From Candidatus Izemoplasma sp. (lineage in GTDB: Bacteria; Bacillota_I; Bacilli_A; Izemoplasmatales; Izemoplasmataceae): a stretch of 8,819 nt of DNA. The DNA lies in the NCBI GenBank assembly GCA_007116205.1, contig SKIY01000136.1:1-8819 (forward strand), given 5' to 3'. The notes beneath the pieces were generated by a model. The model was not told where the DNA came from and did no database searches. It saw only the letters and a list, made by a program, of their open reading frames with translations. Both the position numbers and the translations under genes were made by a program. This document shows, one piece after another, positions 1 through 7,088 of the stretch. Each line of letters begins with the position of its first letter. The first letter of the stretch is position 1.

Positions 1-558
1 ACGGCTCGAAATATTGTGGAAGTTGAAGGTGGAAGAGAGAAAATATTCTTGTTAGATTCACATAATCTATCTTCAGGTTCTGGATTGCTTTTATTAAAGG
101 CAGCAAAATTTCGAGATGCTGGATTAAGTGCCGAAGAGGTGTTTCGTAAGACGCGTTCGTTGGTACCGAAAGTTCGGAGTCAATTTGTGATTGATACGTT
201 AGAATATTTACATAAGGGTGGTCGTATTAACGGATTACAACATATGATGGGCTCGATGTTAAAATTAAAACCAATTATTAAGGTTCATCAAGGCGAGATG
301 CATGTTGGTAAAAAGGCGCGTGGCTCGATTCGTAATGGGGCTAAGCTTTTAGTGAAAGAGGTCTTAGACCTAAAAGACGAGCTTGATCCGGATTTTTTAA
401 TGATTACGCATTCTTTTGCGAAAGATACGTATGATTATATTTTTGAGGCAATCAAAGATGACTTGCCGGTTAAAAATATTTATGAGACGGAAGCGGGTTG
501 TGTTATATCAAGTCATTGTGGTCCGGGTACGATTGGGATTTTGTATATCGTAAAATAA
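1..558 (+). CDS. DegV family fatty-acid-binding protein (5' partial)
   Basis: The reading frame is open from base 1, so the first GTG (16) is not a real start. The gene is cut by the window edge. About 185 C-terminal residues remain of a family that is usually near 280. Family landmarks seen: LDSHNLSSGSGLL (the segment after the N-terminal domain), VIDTLEYLHKGGRI, the following GSMLKLKPII stretch, and the C-terminal SSHCGPGTIGILY, which corresponds to the family's GxHxGPGxxG motif. DegV/FakB proteins bind a single fatty acid. In Gram-positive bacteria FakB hands it to the kinase FakA for phosphorylation and entry into phospholipid synthesis. Whether this paralogue partners with FakA cannot be told from the fragment. 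It ends with TAA, and a hairpin follows, so it is probably transcribed separately from nusB. The family call is secure; the exact ligand is unknown. Confidence 0.92.
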   Translation, partial: TARNIVEVEGGREKIFLLDSHNLSSGSGLLLLKAAKFRDAGLSAEEVFRKTRSLVPKVRSQFVIDTLEYLHKGGRINGLQHMMGSMLKLKPIIKVHQGEMHVGKKARGSIRNGAKLLVKEVLDLKDELDPDFLMITHSFAKDTYDYIFEAIKDDLPVKNIYETEAGCVISSHCGPGTIGILYIVK

Positions 559-590
559 CCTAGATTAGGTGAAAAACAGCGGTATTTTAT

Positions 591-618
591 AAAAAGGAAA
601 AGATGGTTTTTCCTTTTT
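591..618 (+). terminator. AT-rich hairpin terminator after degV
   Basis: AAAAAGGAAAA (591-601) pairs perfectly with TTTTCCTTTTT (608-618) around the 6-base loop GATGGT, an 11-bp stem with only two G-C pairs. The 3' arm runs into further T-rich sequence, which can act as the release tract. It lies about 30 bases after the degV stop and just before the nusB promoter, where a terminator is expected. The low G+C of the stem makes its efficiency uncertain. Confidence 0.6.
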
Positions 619-633
619 ATTTTGCGTTAATTG

Positions 634-642
634 TGGTAAAAT
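634..642 (+). promoter_or_regulatory. Extended -10 promoter of the nusB-recN operon
   Basis: TGG followed by TAAAAT (637-642) is an extended -10 element (TGn before a 5/6 TATAAT match). The -35 region 17 bases upstream (614-619, TTTTTA) is poor and overlaps the preceding hairpin, so the TG extension probably carries recognition. Transcription would start near 649, about 23 bases before the nusB ATG. The 13-base string TTGTGGTAAAATT (631-643) recurs exactly at 8352-8364 before the lipoprotein gene, which supports a housekeeping promoter motif of this genome. Confidence 0.6.
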
Positions 643-671
643 TTTTAGTGAAAATGAATGGTGGGATAACA

Positions 672-1070
672 ATGCAAAAAACACAAATAGAATCGAAAAC
701 ACGACATGCACAACGCGTTTTAAGCGTTGAGCTTTTATATAGTCTAGATTTAAATAGTGCCGAGACCTTCACACCAAGTGATTATGAGTTTGTGAATGAG
801 GTTGTCGCAGGCATTTTAAAATATCAAGAAACGATTGATGAGATTATTAATAGTCAGCTTGAGCGTTGGACGCTGAAGCGTTTATCTTATGTCGACCGGG
901 CGATATTACGATTGGCAACGTATGAAATGTATGCGATGCAAACACCTGGGGAGATTGTTATAAATGAGGCGTTAGAACTGACGCGTACGTTTACGGACGA
1001 AGGCGATAATAAAGCGGTTAAGTTTAATAACAGTGTACTTGATAAAATTAAGAAGTCTTTGAATAAGTAG
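672..1070 (+). CDS. nusB: Transcription antitermination factor NusB
   Basis: NusB binds boxA RNA with S10 (NusE) and supports antitermination of rRNA operons. The 132-residue product matches the family's usual size of about 130-145. Diagnostic segments are RHAQRVLSVELLYSLDLN at the N terminus, the central LKRLSYVDRAILRLATYEM, and the C-terminal PGEIVINEALELTRTF followed by KAVKFNNSVLDKI, the most conserved part of NusB. The frame is open upstream to an ATG at 603, but that lies inside the terminator hairpin and upstream of the promoter, so it cannot be the start. An ATG at 654 would be too close to the predicted transcript start. The ATG at 672 has GGTGGGA (660-666) five bases upstream and is chosen. 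It is the first gene of the operon, and xseA begins 8 nt after its stop. Confidence 0.95.
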   Translation: MQKTQIESKTRHAQRVLSVELLYSLDLNSAETFTPSDYEFVNEVVAGILKYQETIDEIINSQLERWTLKRLSYVDRAILRLATYEMYAMQTPGEIVINEALELTRTFTDEGDNKAVKFNNSVLDKIKKSLNK

Positions 1071-1078
1071 GGATTGTT

Positions 1079-2356
1079 ATGGCAGATAAAGCATTAACAG
1101 TAACAGCGTTAACGAAATATATTAAGTATAAGTTCGATGAAGATCGTCACTTAAAAGATATTTTGCTTGAGGGTGAGGTATCGAACTTTAAGCATAATGT
1201 TCGCGGCCATTTTTACTTTACGTTAAAAGATGATGGGGCACAAATTAGTGTGGTTATGTTTAAAGGCAATGCTTGGAAGGTGAAGTTTAAACCTAAAGAG
1301 GGCGATCATGTATTAATTCGTGGCTACGTGAGTGTGTTTGAGAAGAGTGGATCTTATCAGGTTTATGCGGAAAGCATGGAAGAAGTAGGACTTGGGAATT
1401 TATATCAAGCGTACTTAAAATTAAAAGATGATTTAGAAAAAGAGGGCTTATTTGCGGCTACACATAAAAAGCCTTTACCGCGGTTTCCGAGGCAGGTTGC
1501 GGTTTTAACCTCATCAACCGGTGCGGCAGTACGAGATATTATCCATATTATTAACCGGCGATATCCGTTGACTAAAATTTTGATTTATCCAACCACCGTC
1601 CAAGGCGATAACGCAAAGGTTGAAGTGGTGAAGCATATTGAAGCGGCCAATCAAAATCCAGATAATGATGTAATTATTGTCGGACGCGGTGGTGGAAGTA
1701 TTGAAGATTTGTGGGCGTTTAATGAAGAAATCGTGGCGCGCGCCATTTATGCATCTTCAGTACCGATTGTCTCTGCGGTCGGACATGAAACGGATTTTAC
1801 GATTGCCGATTTCGTTGCGGATATGCGTGCGCCGACGCCTTCTGGAGCGGCTGAAATTGTTGTGCCAGATAAGGTGACGTTGTTGCGTGATGTGGCGGCA
1901 TTAAAAAGCCGTGTGTATGATATGACAAAGCGCTCCCTAGATTTAAAAGGGAAACAAATAACTCAGATTCGTGAGCGGTATGTGTTAAAGGACCCATCAC
2001 GGATTGTGATGCCACATAGTAAACAGTTTGAATATCTTTATGATAAATTGCGGATTTTACATCCATCTAAACGGTTGCTACAAACTCAGGAACGGCTTGA
2101 AAAGCTTGAAAAACAAATGCATCGAAATTTTCAGGTAAGACTGCAAATAGCGAAAGATTTGTGGCAGAAAAGGGTCGAACATTTAGAGTATGTGAATCCG
2201 TTAAGTATTATGAAAAAAGGATATACTTTGATTAAAAAAGACGGTGCATTTGTGAAGCGTGTGGCCGGGGTCGCGGTGGATGATGTTGTTGAAATACAGT
2301 TTTATGATGGGACTGTACAGTCAAAAATAGTAAATAAAAAGAAGGGTGATTCTTAA
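1079..2356 (+). CDS. xseA: Exodeoxyribonuclease VII large subunit
   Basis: This is the catalytic subunit of exonuclease VII, a cytoplasmic enzyme that degrades single-stranded DNA into oligonucleotides in repair and recombination. The 425 residues are close to the usual 400-455. Residues 1-105 form the OB-fold DNA-binding domain (GEVSNF at 32-37, GHFYFTLKDD at 43-52, VMFKGNAW at 59-66). The catalytic domain follows, with the conserved VLTSSTGAAVRD at 142-153, GRGGGSIEDLWAFNE at 202-216, and VGHETDFTIADFVADMRAPTPSGAAE near 234-259. The remainder, roughly 265-390, is charged and helical, as expected of the coiled-coil region that recruits XseB. The ATG has TAGGGA just upstream, formed partly from the end of nusB. 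The stop overlaps the xseB start by one base (TAATG), which suggests translational coupling of the two subunits. Confidence 0.97.
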   Translation: MADKALTVTALTKYIKYKFDEDRHLKDILLEGEVSNFKHNVRGHFYFTLKDDGAQISVVMFKGNAWKVKFKPKEGDHVLIRGYVSVFEKSGSYQVYAESMEEVGLGNLYQAYLKLKDDLEKEGLFAATHKKPLPRFPRQVAVLTSSTGAAVRDIIHIINRRYPLTKILIYPTTVQGDNAKVEVVKHIEAANQNPDNDVIIVGRGGGSIEDLWAFNEEIVARAIYASSVPIVSAVGHETDFTIADFVADMRAPTPSGAAEIVVPDKVTLLRDVAALKSRVYDMTKRSLDLKGKQITQIRERYVLKDPSRIVMPHSKQFEYLYDKLRILHPSKRLLQTQERLEKLEKQMHRNFQVRLQIAKDLWQKRVEHLEYVNPLSIMKKGYTLIKKDGAFVKRVAGVAVDDVVEIQFYDGTVQSKIVNKKKGDS

Positions 2357-2574
2357 TGGATAAAAAATCATTTGAGGCGTCTTTAGAAGCGTTAGAAAAG
2401 ATTGTTGATGCGTTAGAAAGTGGTGATTTACCACTTGAAGAGGCGGTTAAAAAGTATGAAGAAGGTATGAAGTTATCAGCCCATTGTCAAACGCTGTTAG
2501 AAAAAGCAGAGGGTGTGTTGACGAAAGTAATGAATGAAAAGGGCGAAGAAGCGGATTTTGAGCTAGACGAGTAG
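2356..2574 (+). CDS. xseB: Exodeoxyribonuclease VII small subunit
   Basis: The 72-residue acidic helical protein is the normal size for XseB. The family hallmark is visible: SFEASLEALEKIVDALESGD (residues 5-24), then LPLEEAVKKYEEGMKL, with leucines spaced for a two-helix coiled coil, and a further helix QTLLEKAEGVL. The acidic tail (GEEADFELDE) is also typical. Several copies bind each XseA chain. Its ribosome binding site GAAGGGTGA (2341-2349) lies inside the end of xseA and the start codon shares one base with the xseA stop, so translation is probably coupled to keep subunits in proportion. Confidence 0.96.
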   Translation: MDKKSFEASLEALEKIVDALESGDLPLEEAVKKYEEGMKLSAHCQTLLEKAEGVLTKVMNEKGEEADFELDE

Positions 2575-2587
2575 GAGTGATACTTTG
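2573..2587 (+). promoter_or_regulatory. Ribosome binding site and TTG start of dxs
   Basis: AGGAGTGA (2573-2580) overlaps the xseB TAG stop and lies 4 bases before TTG (2585-2587). There is no ATG in frame nearby except at residue 15. The residues encoded between (DLKAIKDPRFLKT) match the conserved Dxs N terminus, so the TTG is the real start. Confidence 0.8.
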
Positions 2588-4432
2588 GATTTAAAAGCTA
2601 TAAAAGACCCGCGATTTTTAAAAACGATGCGGATTTCTGAACTCGAAGCGTTGAGTAAAGAAATACGTTCTTTTCTCATAGAAAAACTTTCACAAACAGG
2701 TGGACATTTATCGAGCAATCTCGGTGTTGTTGAGTTAACCCTCGCGATGCATAAAGTGTTTGATTCCCCAACCGATCAACTTATTTTTGATGTGGGGCAT
2801 CAAGGGTATGTCCATAAGATTTTAACCGGTAGAGCGGCACAGTTTGACACGTTGCGTCAAGCAGACGGGCTTAGCGGTTTTTTAAAACGTGCTGAAAGTG
2901 AACATGATGTATATGAGGCAGGACATTCTTCGACGTCGCTTGCGGCGGGGGCAGGAATGTTGTTTGCGAAAGATTATAAAGCGGATTTAGGCCATATTGT
3001 TATGTTGATTGGTGATGGGGCTATGGCTAGTGGTATGGCGCTTGAGGCGCTTAATTTTATGGGTCATTATCCGCGCCGACATCCGATCATTATTTTAAAT
3101 GATAATGAAATGAGTATTAGTGAAAATATTGGCTATTTATCTAAGATATTAACGCGTGTTCGTATGAAGCGCAGTGTTCGAACGTTAAGACGAGGAACGA
3201 CGAAAATGATTCCGAAGCCGCTTCGGGGGTTTACGGCAAAAGTTGAAAAGCGTTTGAAAGGATTTGTGGCTGGCCATAGTTACTTTGAAGATTTAGGGTA
3301 TTTGTATTTTGGGCCGCTTGATGGCCATAATTTTAAACATTTATTAACGGCGTTACAAATAGCTAAAGATGAAAAAAAACCATGTATTGTCCATGTGAGA
3401 ACGCAAAAAGGTAAAGGGTATTTGCATTCTGAAAATGATTCTGTTGGGGTATGGCATGGTGTGCGGCCGTTTGAAATTGAAACAGGTGATTTCTTAACCA
3501 AGCGTGAACCAACTGCATATATTTCAACGTCTAAAGCGGTTGCGAATTATTTGTGTCATCGCGCAAGTAAAGAAAAGCCGTTTTATGTTATTACCCCGGC
3601 GATGATTGGCGGGAGTGAACTTGGAGAATTTCAAACGCGGTATGGCGCGCAATTAATCGATGTCGGGATTGCGGAACAAACTGCAGTAACAATGGCAAGT
3701 GGTCTTGCGTTAAAAGGGATTACCCCTTTTGTAAGTATTTATTCAACCTTTTTACAACGGGCATATGATCAAGTATTGCACGATGTATGTCGTCATCAAG
3801 CGCATGTTGTTTTTGGGATTGATCGCGCTGGGCTTGTTGGTGGTGATGGGGAGACGCATCAAGGGATTTATGATATTCCGATGTTGTTACATATACCAAA
3901 TATTATCGTGGCACATCCGAAAAATATTGAAGAGGCTTATGGGCTTTTTAATTATGCGATGGATCATCAAACGGGTCCGATGGCGATACGATTTGCGAAG
4001 GAAAATATTGTCGATAAAACTTATGCGTATGATGTGGAAGCGATTACTCCTTCTTGGGAAGTGCTTACAGAGGGTGATGGGGTAACGGTGATTACGTTTG
4101 GCAGTATTTTAGAGCCTTTACAAGCAGCCATTAAAGCTCAAGGGTTATCAGTAACGCTGATTAATGCGCGGTATTTGAAACCGCTGGATACATCAGTGCT
4201 TGATGCGGTTGATGTCACTAAGCCAATTGTAACGGTTGAAGAGTCGATTTTACAAGGTGGACTGGGGTCTGCTATTCGTGATTATTACAGTGATCAATCT
4301 GTCCAGATAAAACAGTTTAAACGGCTTGGGTTTGATGCGTTGTTTGTACAACAAGGCAAACGCGAGACGATGCTTGCACGGTATGGGTTAGATGTGGATG
4401 GGGTTTTAAAAAGTATTAAGGAACTGTTATGA
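2585..4432 (+). CDS. dxs: 1-deoxy-D-xylulose-5-phosphate synthase
   Basis: Dxs condenses pyruvate and glyceraldehyde-3-phosphate to DXP with thiamine diphosphate, the first step of the MEP isoprenoid route. The 615 residues are near the usual 620-640. Domain I has TGGHL with catalytic-type His41, FDVGHQGYVHKILTGR (68-83), GHSSTSLAAG (113-122), and the thiamine-diphosphate/Mg motif GDGAM (143-147) ending at LNDNEMSIS (171-179). GPLDGHN (243-249) and QKGKGY (274-279) follow. Domain II has DVGIAEQ with Glu364, YSTFLQRAYDQ (386-396), DRAGLVGGDGETHQG with Arg413 and His425, and Arg469 in MAIRF. Domain III ends near 615. Two departures from common Dxs sequences are noted: Thr366 where most have His (EQTAV versus EQHAV), and a very basic stretch at 187-228 in a usually flexible loop. 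The stop overlaps the tlyA ATG by four bases (ATGA). No ispA precedes it, unlike in Bacillus. Confidence 0.97.
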   Translation: MDLKAIKDPRFLKTMRISELEALSKEIRSFLIEKLSQTGGHLSSNLGVVELTLAMHKVFDSPTDQLIFDVGHQGYVHKILTGRAAQFDTLRQADGLSGFLKRAESEHDVYEAGHSSTSLAAGAGMLFAKDYKADLGHIVMLIGDGAMASGMALEALNFMGHYPRRHPIIILNDNEMSISENIGYLSKILTRVRMKRSVRTLRRGTTKMIPKPLRGFTAKVEKRLKGFVAGHSYFEDLGYLYFGPLDGHNFKHLLTALQIAKDEKKPCIVHVRTQKGKGYLHSENDSVGVWHGVRPFEIETGDFLTKREPTAYISTSKAVANYLCHRASKEKPFYVITPAMIGGSELGEFQTRYGAQLIDVGIAEQTAVTMASGLALKGITPFVSIYSTFLQRAYDQVLHDVCRHQAHVVFGIDRAGLVGGDGETHQGIYDIPMLLHIPNIIVAHPKNIEEAYGLFNYAMDHQTGPMAIRFAKENIVDKTYAYDVEAITPSWEVLTEGDGVTVITFGSILEPLQAAIKAQGLSVTLINARYLKPLDTSVLDAVDVTKPIVTVEESILQGGLGSAIRDYYSDQSVQIKQFKRLGFDALFVQQGKRETMLARYGLDVDGVLKSIKELL

Positions 4433-5190
4433 GACTTGATGTTTATTTGGTGCAAGTGTTAAATTTTGAAAGCCGCCATAAAGCCCAAATTGAGATCAAG
4501 CATAACCGTATAAAAGTGAATGGACAGGTTATAAGTAAACCGAGTTATACGGTCACAGAAGATGATGTGGTTGAGGTGCTTTCGGCATTTAACCGGTTTG
4601 TTGGTAAGGGCGGGTTAAAATTAGCGTATGCTTTAGACCAGTTTGGCATGGATGTGAAGGATTTGCATGTACTTGATGTTGGTGCATCAACCGGCGGGTT
4701 TACGGATTGTTTATTACAGCGTGGTGCGAAAGCGGTACGTACGATCGATGTTGGTCAGCATCAACTGCATGATGATTTAAAAGCGGATCAGCGTGTTGAA
4801 GTTTTTGAGCGTAAGAATTTTCTTTCTGTAGATGCAGGTTTTTTTACAGGAATTGATTTAACGGTGATGGATGTAAGCTTTACATCGTGTGTGCCGTTGA
4901 TTGAACATTTGTTTCGATTTTTAGATAAACCATTAATGGTTTTGTTTAAACCGCAGTTTGAATCATTAGAAACACCGCGGTCTGGGGTTATTAAACACCG
5001 CCGGATTCACGAGCGCACCTTAAAGCGATTTGCGGATAAGGTTCACGCGATGGGACTGGCTTTGGTAAAGATTGTGCCGTCTCCGATTGTTGGGGGAAGT
5101 GGCAATATTGAGTTTTTATGTTTACTTGAAAAAGGACATAAAAATTGTGATTTTGAGGGTGCCATTGGGGAAGCTTACAAAGCTTTTTAG
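4429..5190 (+). CDS. tlyA: TlyA family rRNA 2'-O-methyltransferase (S4 + FtsJ-like)
   Basis: TlyA proteins, often annotated 'hemolysin A', methylate ribose 2'-OH groups of 16S/23S rRNA in characterised members. The gene corresponds in position to Bacillus yqxC. Residues 1-60 form an S4 RNA-binding domain (MRLDVYLV, then KHNRIKVNGQVISKPSYTV). VGKGGLKLAYAL (58-69) is the linker motif with Lys64. The SAM-binding motif is DVGASTGGFTD (83-93), followed by TIDVGQHQLH (105-114). MDVSFTS (147-153), LFKPQFE (172-178) and GNIEFL (225-230) complete a K-D-K-E set typical of 2'-O-methyltransferases: Lys64, Asp148, Lys174, Glu228, as read by eye. The length of 253 is slightly below the usual 270. Translation is probably coupled to dxs through the ATGA overlap, with AAGGAA just upstream. 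Ribosomal target and any haemolytic activity are unproven. Confidence 0.93.
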   Translation: MRLDVYLVQVLNFESRHKAQIEIKHNRIKVNGQVISKPSYTVTEDDVVEVLSAFNRFVGKGGLKLAYALDQFGMDVKDLHVLDVGASTGGFTDCLLQRGAKAVRTIDVGQHQLHDDLKADQRVEVFERKNFLSVDAGFFTGIDLTVMDVSFTSCVPLIEHLFRFLDKPLMVLFKPQFESLETPRSGVIKHRRIHERTLKRFADKVHAMGLALVKIVPSPIVGGSGNIEFLCLLEKGHKNCDFEGAIGEAYKAF

Positions 5191-5199
5191 GAGGTTCTT

Positions 5200-6873
5200 A
5201 TGTTAAGTTATTTAGCGGTTAAGAACTATGCGATTTTAGAAAATATCGAAGTTTCTTTTGAAGCGGGCATGACTGCGCTTACTGGAGAGACTGGCGCTGG
5301 GAAAAGTTTGCTTATCGATGCGATAGGTCTTTTACTTGGTGACCGTGCAACGACATCGATTGTTCGAACAGGTGCTGAGTATTGTGAGATTAGTGGCCTT
5401 TTTGTGAATTTATCAAAGACAGTTAAGCAAACCCTTGCGACGCTTGATATTCCTTGTGCCGATGATGAGTTGTTAATTCGTAGACAAATCAGTCAAAACA
5501 GTCAAAATCGGATTAAGGTGAACAATCGTGCTGTGACATTACAAGACCTCCGGATGATTACGATTTATTTAGCGGATATTCACACCCAACACGATACGAA
5601 ACGGTTGATTAATCCAGAGACGTATCTCAGTTTGATTGATGCGCATGATCAAACGCTTAAAGACACGATAGATGTGTATAAAAAAGCGCGACAAAACTAT
5701 CTTTCTGCGCATCAAGAATATGTCACGCTACAAGCTTCAAAGGCGTCGCGGGAAGAGAAATTGGATTTTTATCGGTTTCAAATTGAAGAAATTAAAAAAC
5801 ATCAGCTTGAAGCGGATGAGGATGTTGAATTAGAACAAGCGATTGATAAGTTGCGAAATTTTGATAAGATATACAAAAAAATACAAGAAGTTAACGCGTT
5901 GTTAAAAGATAATAATGCGTTAGAATCGATTTACGATGCGTCGCAATCGCTTGCGGATGTATCAGATTATGACGCGCTTTATGCGTCTTTATCGGAACGG
6001 TTAAAAAGTGCTTACTATGAACTTGAAGATGTGCAAGGGGTTGTTGGAGATCAGTTGCGGGCTTTGGATTTTGACCCCGCAGAACTCGACCGATTAGAAA
6101 CACGCCAACATACGCTTGATACGTTGAAGCGGAAGTACCGAAAAACATTGCAAGAGTTAATTGCGTATCAAGAGATGATGGAAGAAGAAATCGCGATGTT
6201 CACAGACTTCGATCAGGCTTTGGCTGAAAAGTACAAGGCATTAGAAACAGCATTTGAAACGATTAAAGCGGCGGCAATAGCGTTAACTGAAAAGCGGAAA
6301 AATGCGGCGCGTGGGATTGAAAAGGCGTTGCTTAAAGTGTTAAAAGATTTAGAGCTTAAAGATACCCGTTTTGAAGTAAGGTTTAATACGGTAGTTTATG
6401 ATGATGCCTCAGCGGTTAGTCAGTTTACAGAAGCAGGGGTTGATCAAATTGATTTTTATTTATCAACGAATGTCGGTGAACCATTAAAACCGTTATCTAA
6501 TGTAGCAAGTGGTGGGGAGTTAAGTCGTATTATGCTTGCATTGAAAGAAATATTAATGCGGAAGCTTTCGGTGTCATTGATGATTTTTGATGAGATTGAT
6601 ACAGGGGTTTCTGGGTTTGTAGCGAGTCAAGTCGCTGAAAAAATGTATGCGATTGCGCAATCGACACAAGTGTTAACGATTACGCATTTACCGCAAGTCG
6701 CAGCGCGCGCAAAGCACCATAATCTGATTTTTAAGGAAACGGTGGATGGTCGGACGAAGGCCAATATAAAAACGCTTGATCGCAATGGTCGCATTCAAGC
6801 GTTAGCAGAGATGATATCTTCAGATAAAGTGAGTGATTCAGCGCTTAAAAGTGCTGAAGAGTTGTTAAAATAA
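5200..6873 (+). CDS. recN: DNA repair protein RecN
   Basis: RecN is an SMC-like ATPase that acts early at DNA double-strand breaks and holds or organises ends for RecA-dependent repair. The 557 residues are normal for the family (about 550-575). Seen in order: the N-terminal KNYAILENIEVSFEAGMTAL, Walker A GETGAGKS at 29-36, the ADIHTQHDTKRLINPE segment at 125-140 (most homologues read IHGQHE), charged coiled-coil arms from about 150 to 380, signature ASGGELSR at 436-443, Walker B LMIFDE at 460-465 with Asp464 and Glu465, GVSG in the D-loop, and the switch ITHLPQVAA with His496. AGGAGG (5189-5194) sits five bases before the ATG, the best ribosome binding site in the operon, and is built on the tlyA stop codon. 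It is the last gene of the operon. I see no LexA-type box directly upstream, so any SOS control would have to act on the operon promoter or elsewhere. Confidence 0.97.
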   Translation: MLSYLAVKNYAILENIEVSFEAGMTALTGETGAGKSLLIDAIGLLLGDRATTSIVRTGAEYCEISGLFVNLSKTVKQTLATLDIPCADDELLIRRQISQNSQNRIKVNNRAVTLQDLRMITIYLADIHTQHDTKRLINPETYLSLIDAHDQTLKDTIDVYKKARQNYLSAHQEYVTLQASKASREEKLDFYRFQIEEIKKHQLEADEDVELEQAIDKLRNFDKIYKKIQEVNALLKDNNALESIYDASQSLADVSDYDALYASLSERLKSAYYELEDVQGVVGDQLRALDFDPAELDRLETRQHTLDTLKRKYRKTLQELIAYQEMMEEEIAMFTDFDQALAEKYKALETAFETIKAAAIALTEKRKNAARGIEKALLKVLKDLELKDTRFEVRFNTVVYDDASAVSQFTEAGVDQIDFYLSTNVGEPLKPLSNVASGGELSRIMLALKEILMRKLSVSLMIFDEIDTGVSGFVASQVAEKMYAIAQSTQVLTITHLPQVAARAKHHNLIFKETVDGRTKANIKTLDRNGRIQALAEMISSDKVSDSALKSAEELLK

Positions 6874-6897
6874 AAAAAGCACGAATGCGTGCTTTTT
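6874..6897. terminator. Bidirectional terminator between recN and the small reverse gene
   Basis: AAAAAGCACG (6874-6883) pairs with CGTGCTTTTT (6888-6897) around the loop AATG, a perfect 10-bp stem whose core GCACG/CGTGC is followed by a T-run. Read on the reverse strand, the same stem is followed by an even longer T-rich tract (TTTTTTTATTTT). It begins right after the recN stop and lies 3 bases past the stop of the reverse-strand gene, so it can end both convergent transcripts. Confidence 0.9.
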
Positions 6898-6900
6898 CAA

Positions 6901-7077
6901 TCACATGTTTTGCATCGCTTGGAACAATGCAAATATTGCGGTAATTACGGTTCCTAAAAGAAATCCGAAGACTAAAATAATAACAACAATACGCCCCCAT
7001 TTTTTCTTTAGCGGATTTTTATATACAGGACGTCCTTCTTCAGTTTGCTTTTTTGTACGTTTTCTGCTTTCTGGCAT
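6901..7077 (-). CDS. Small single-pass membrane protein, unknown function
   Basis: The reverse strand from ATG (7077-7075) to TGA (6903-6901) encodes 58 residues. The N terminus is strongly basic and polar (MPESRKRTKKQTEEGRPVYK, then NPLKKKWGRI at 21-30), followed by a hydrophobic helix of about 21 residues (roughly 30-50, VVIILVFGFLLGTVITAIFA) and the short tail LFQAMQNM. By the positive-inside rule the N terminus should be cytoplasmic. There is no cleavable-signal or lipobox pattern, so it is probably an integral single-pass protein. Support for a real gene is strong: a near-perfect ribosome binding site GAGGTGAT, a TATAAT-like box upstream, a terminator directly after the stop, and a composition that makes sense only in this frame. 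The + strand frame over the same bases (about 6905-7117) gives a protein without recognisable character and is rejected. Small basic-tail membrane proteins of similar design are common in Firmicutes. I do not recognise a family with confidence. Confidence 0.85.
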   Translation of the reverse strand: MPESRKRTKKQTEEGRPVYKNPLKKKWGRIVVIILVFGFLLGTVITAIFALFQAMQNM

Positions 7078-7080
7078 ACC

Positions 7081-7088
7081 ATCACCTC
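7081..7088 (-). promoter_or_regulatory. Ribosome binding site of the small membrane protein
   Basis: Read on the reverse strand, 7088-7081 is GAGGTGAT, matching the 16S anti-Shine-Dalgarno over eight bases. The ATG is 3 bases past this string and 7 bases past the GAGG core. This is one of the best sites in the window and fixes the start of the 58-residue gene. Confidence 0.85.

Noticed and set aside
558..570. Small inverted repeat ACCTA-GAT-TAGGT just after degV
   Set aside because: It has a five-base-pair stem with a three-base loop and no known operator pattern. It may be chance in AT-rich sequence.
603..671. A longer NusB with 23 extra N-terminal residues starting at 603
   Set aside because: The ATG lies in the terminator loop and upstream of the -10 element. 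The extra residues do not resemble NusB, and 672 has a fitting ribosome binding site.
1797..2066. Reverse-strand frames opposite xseA and likewise opposite dxs, recN and dinB
   Set aside because: They lie fully antisense to well-conserved genes, lack ribosome binding sites, and show low-complexity or His/Ser-rich composition typical of shadow frames.
3212..3226. Perfect inverted repeat CCGAAG-CCG-CTTCGG inside dxs
   Set aside because: It has a 6-bp stem with a 3-base loop but no T-run, and lies inside a coding region. It is most simply a coincidence of codon choice in the basic loop.
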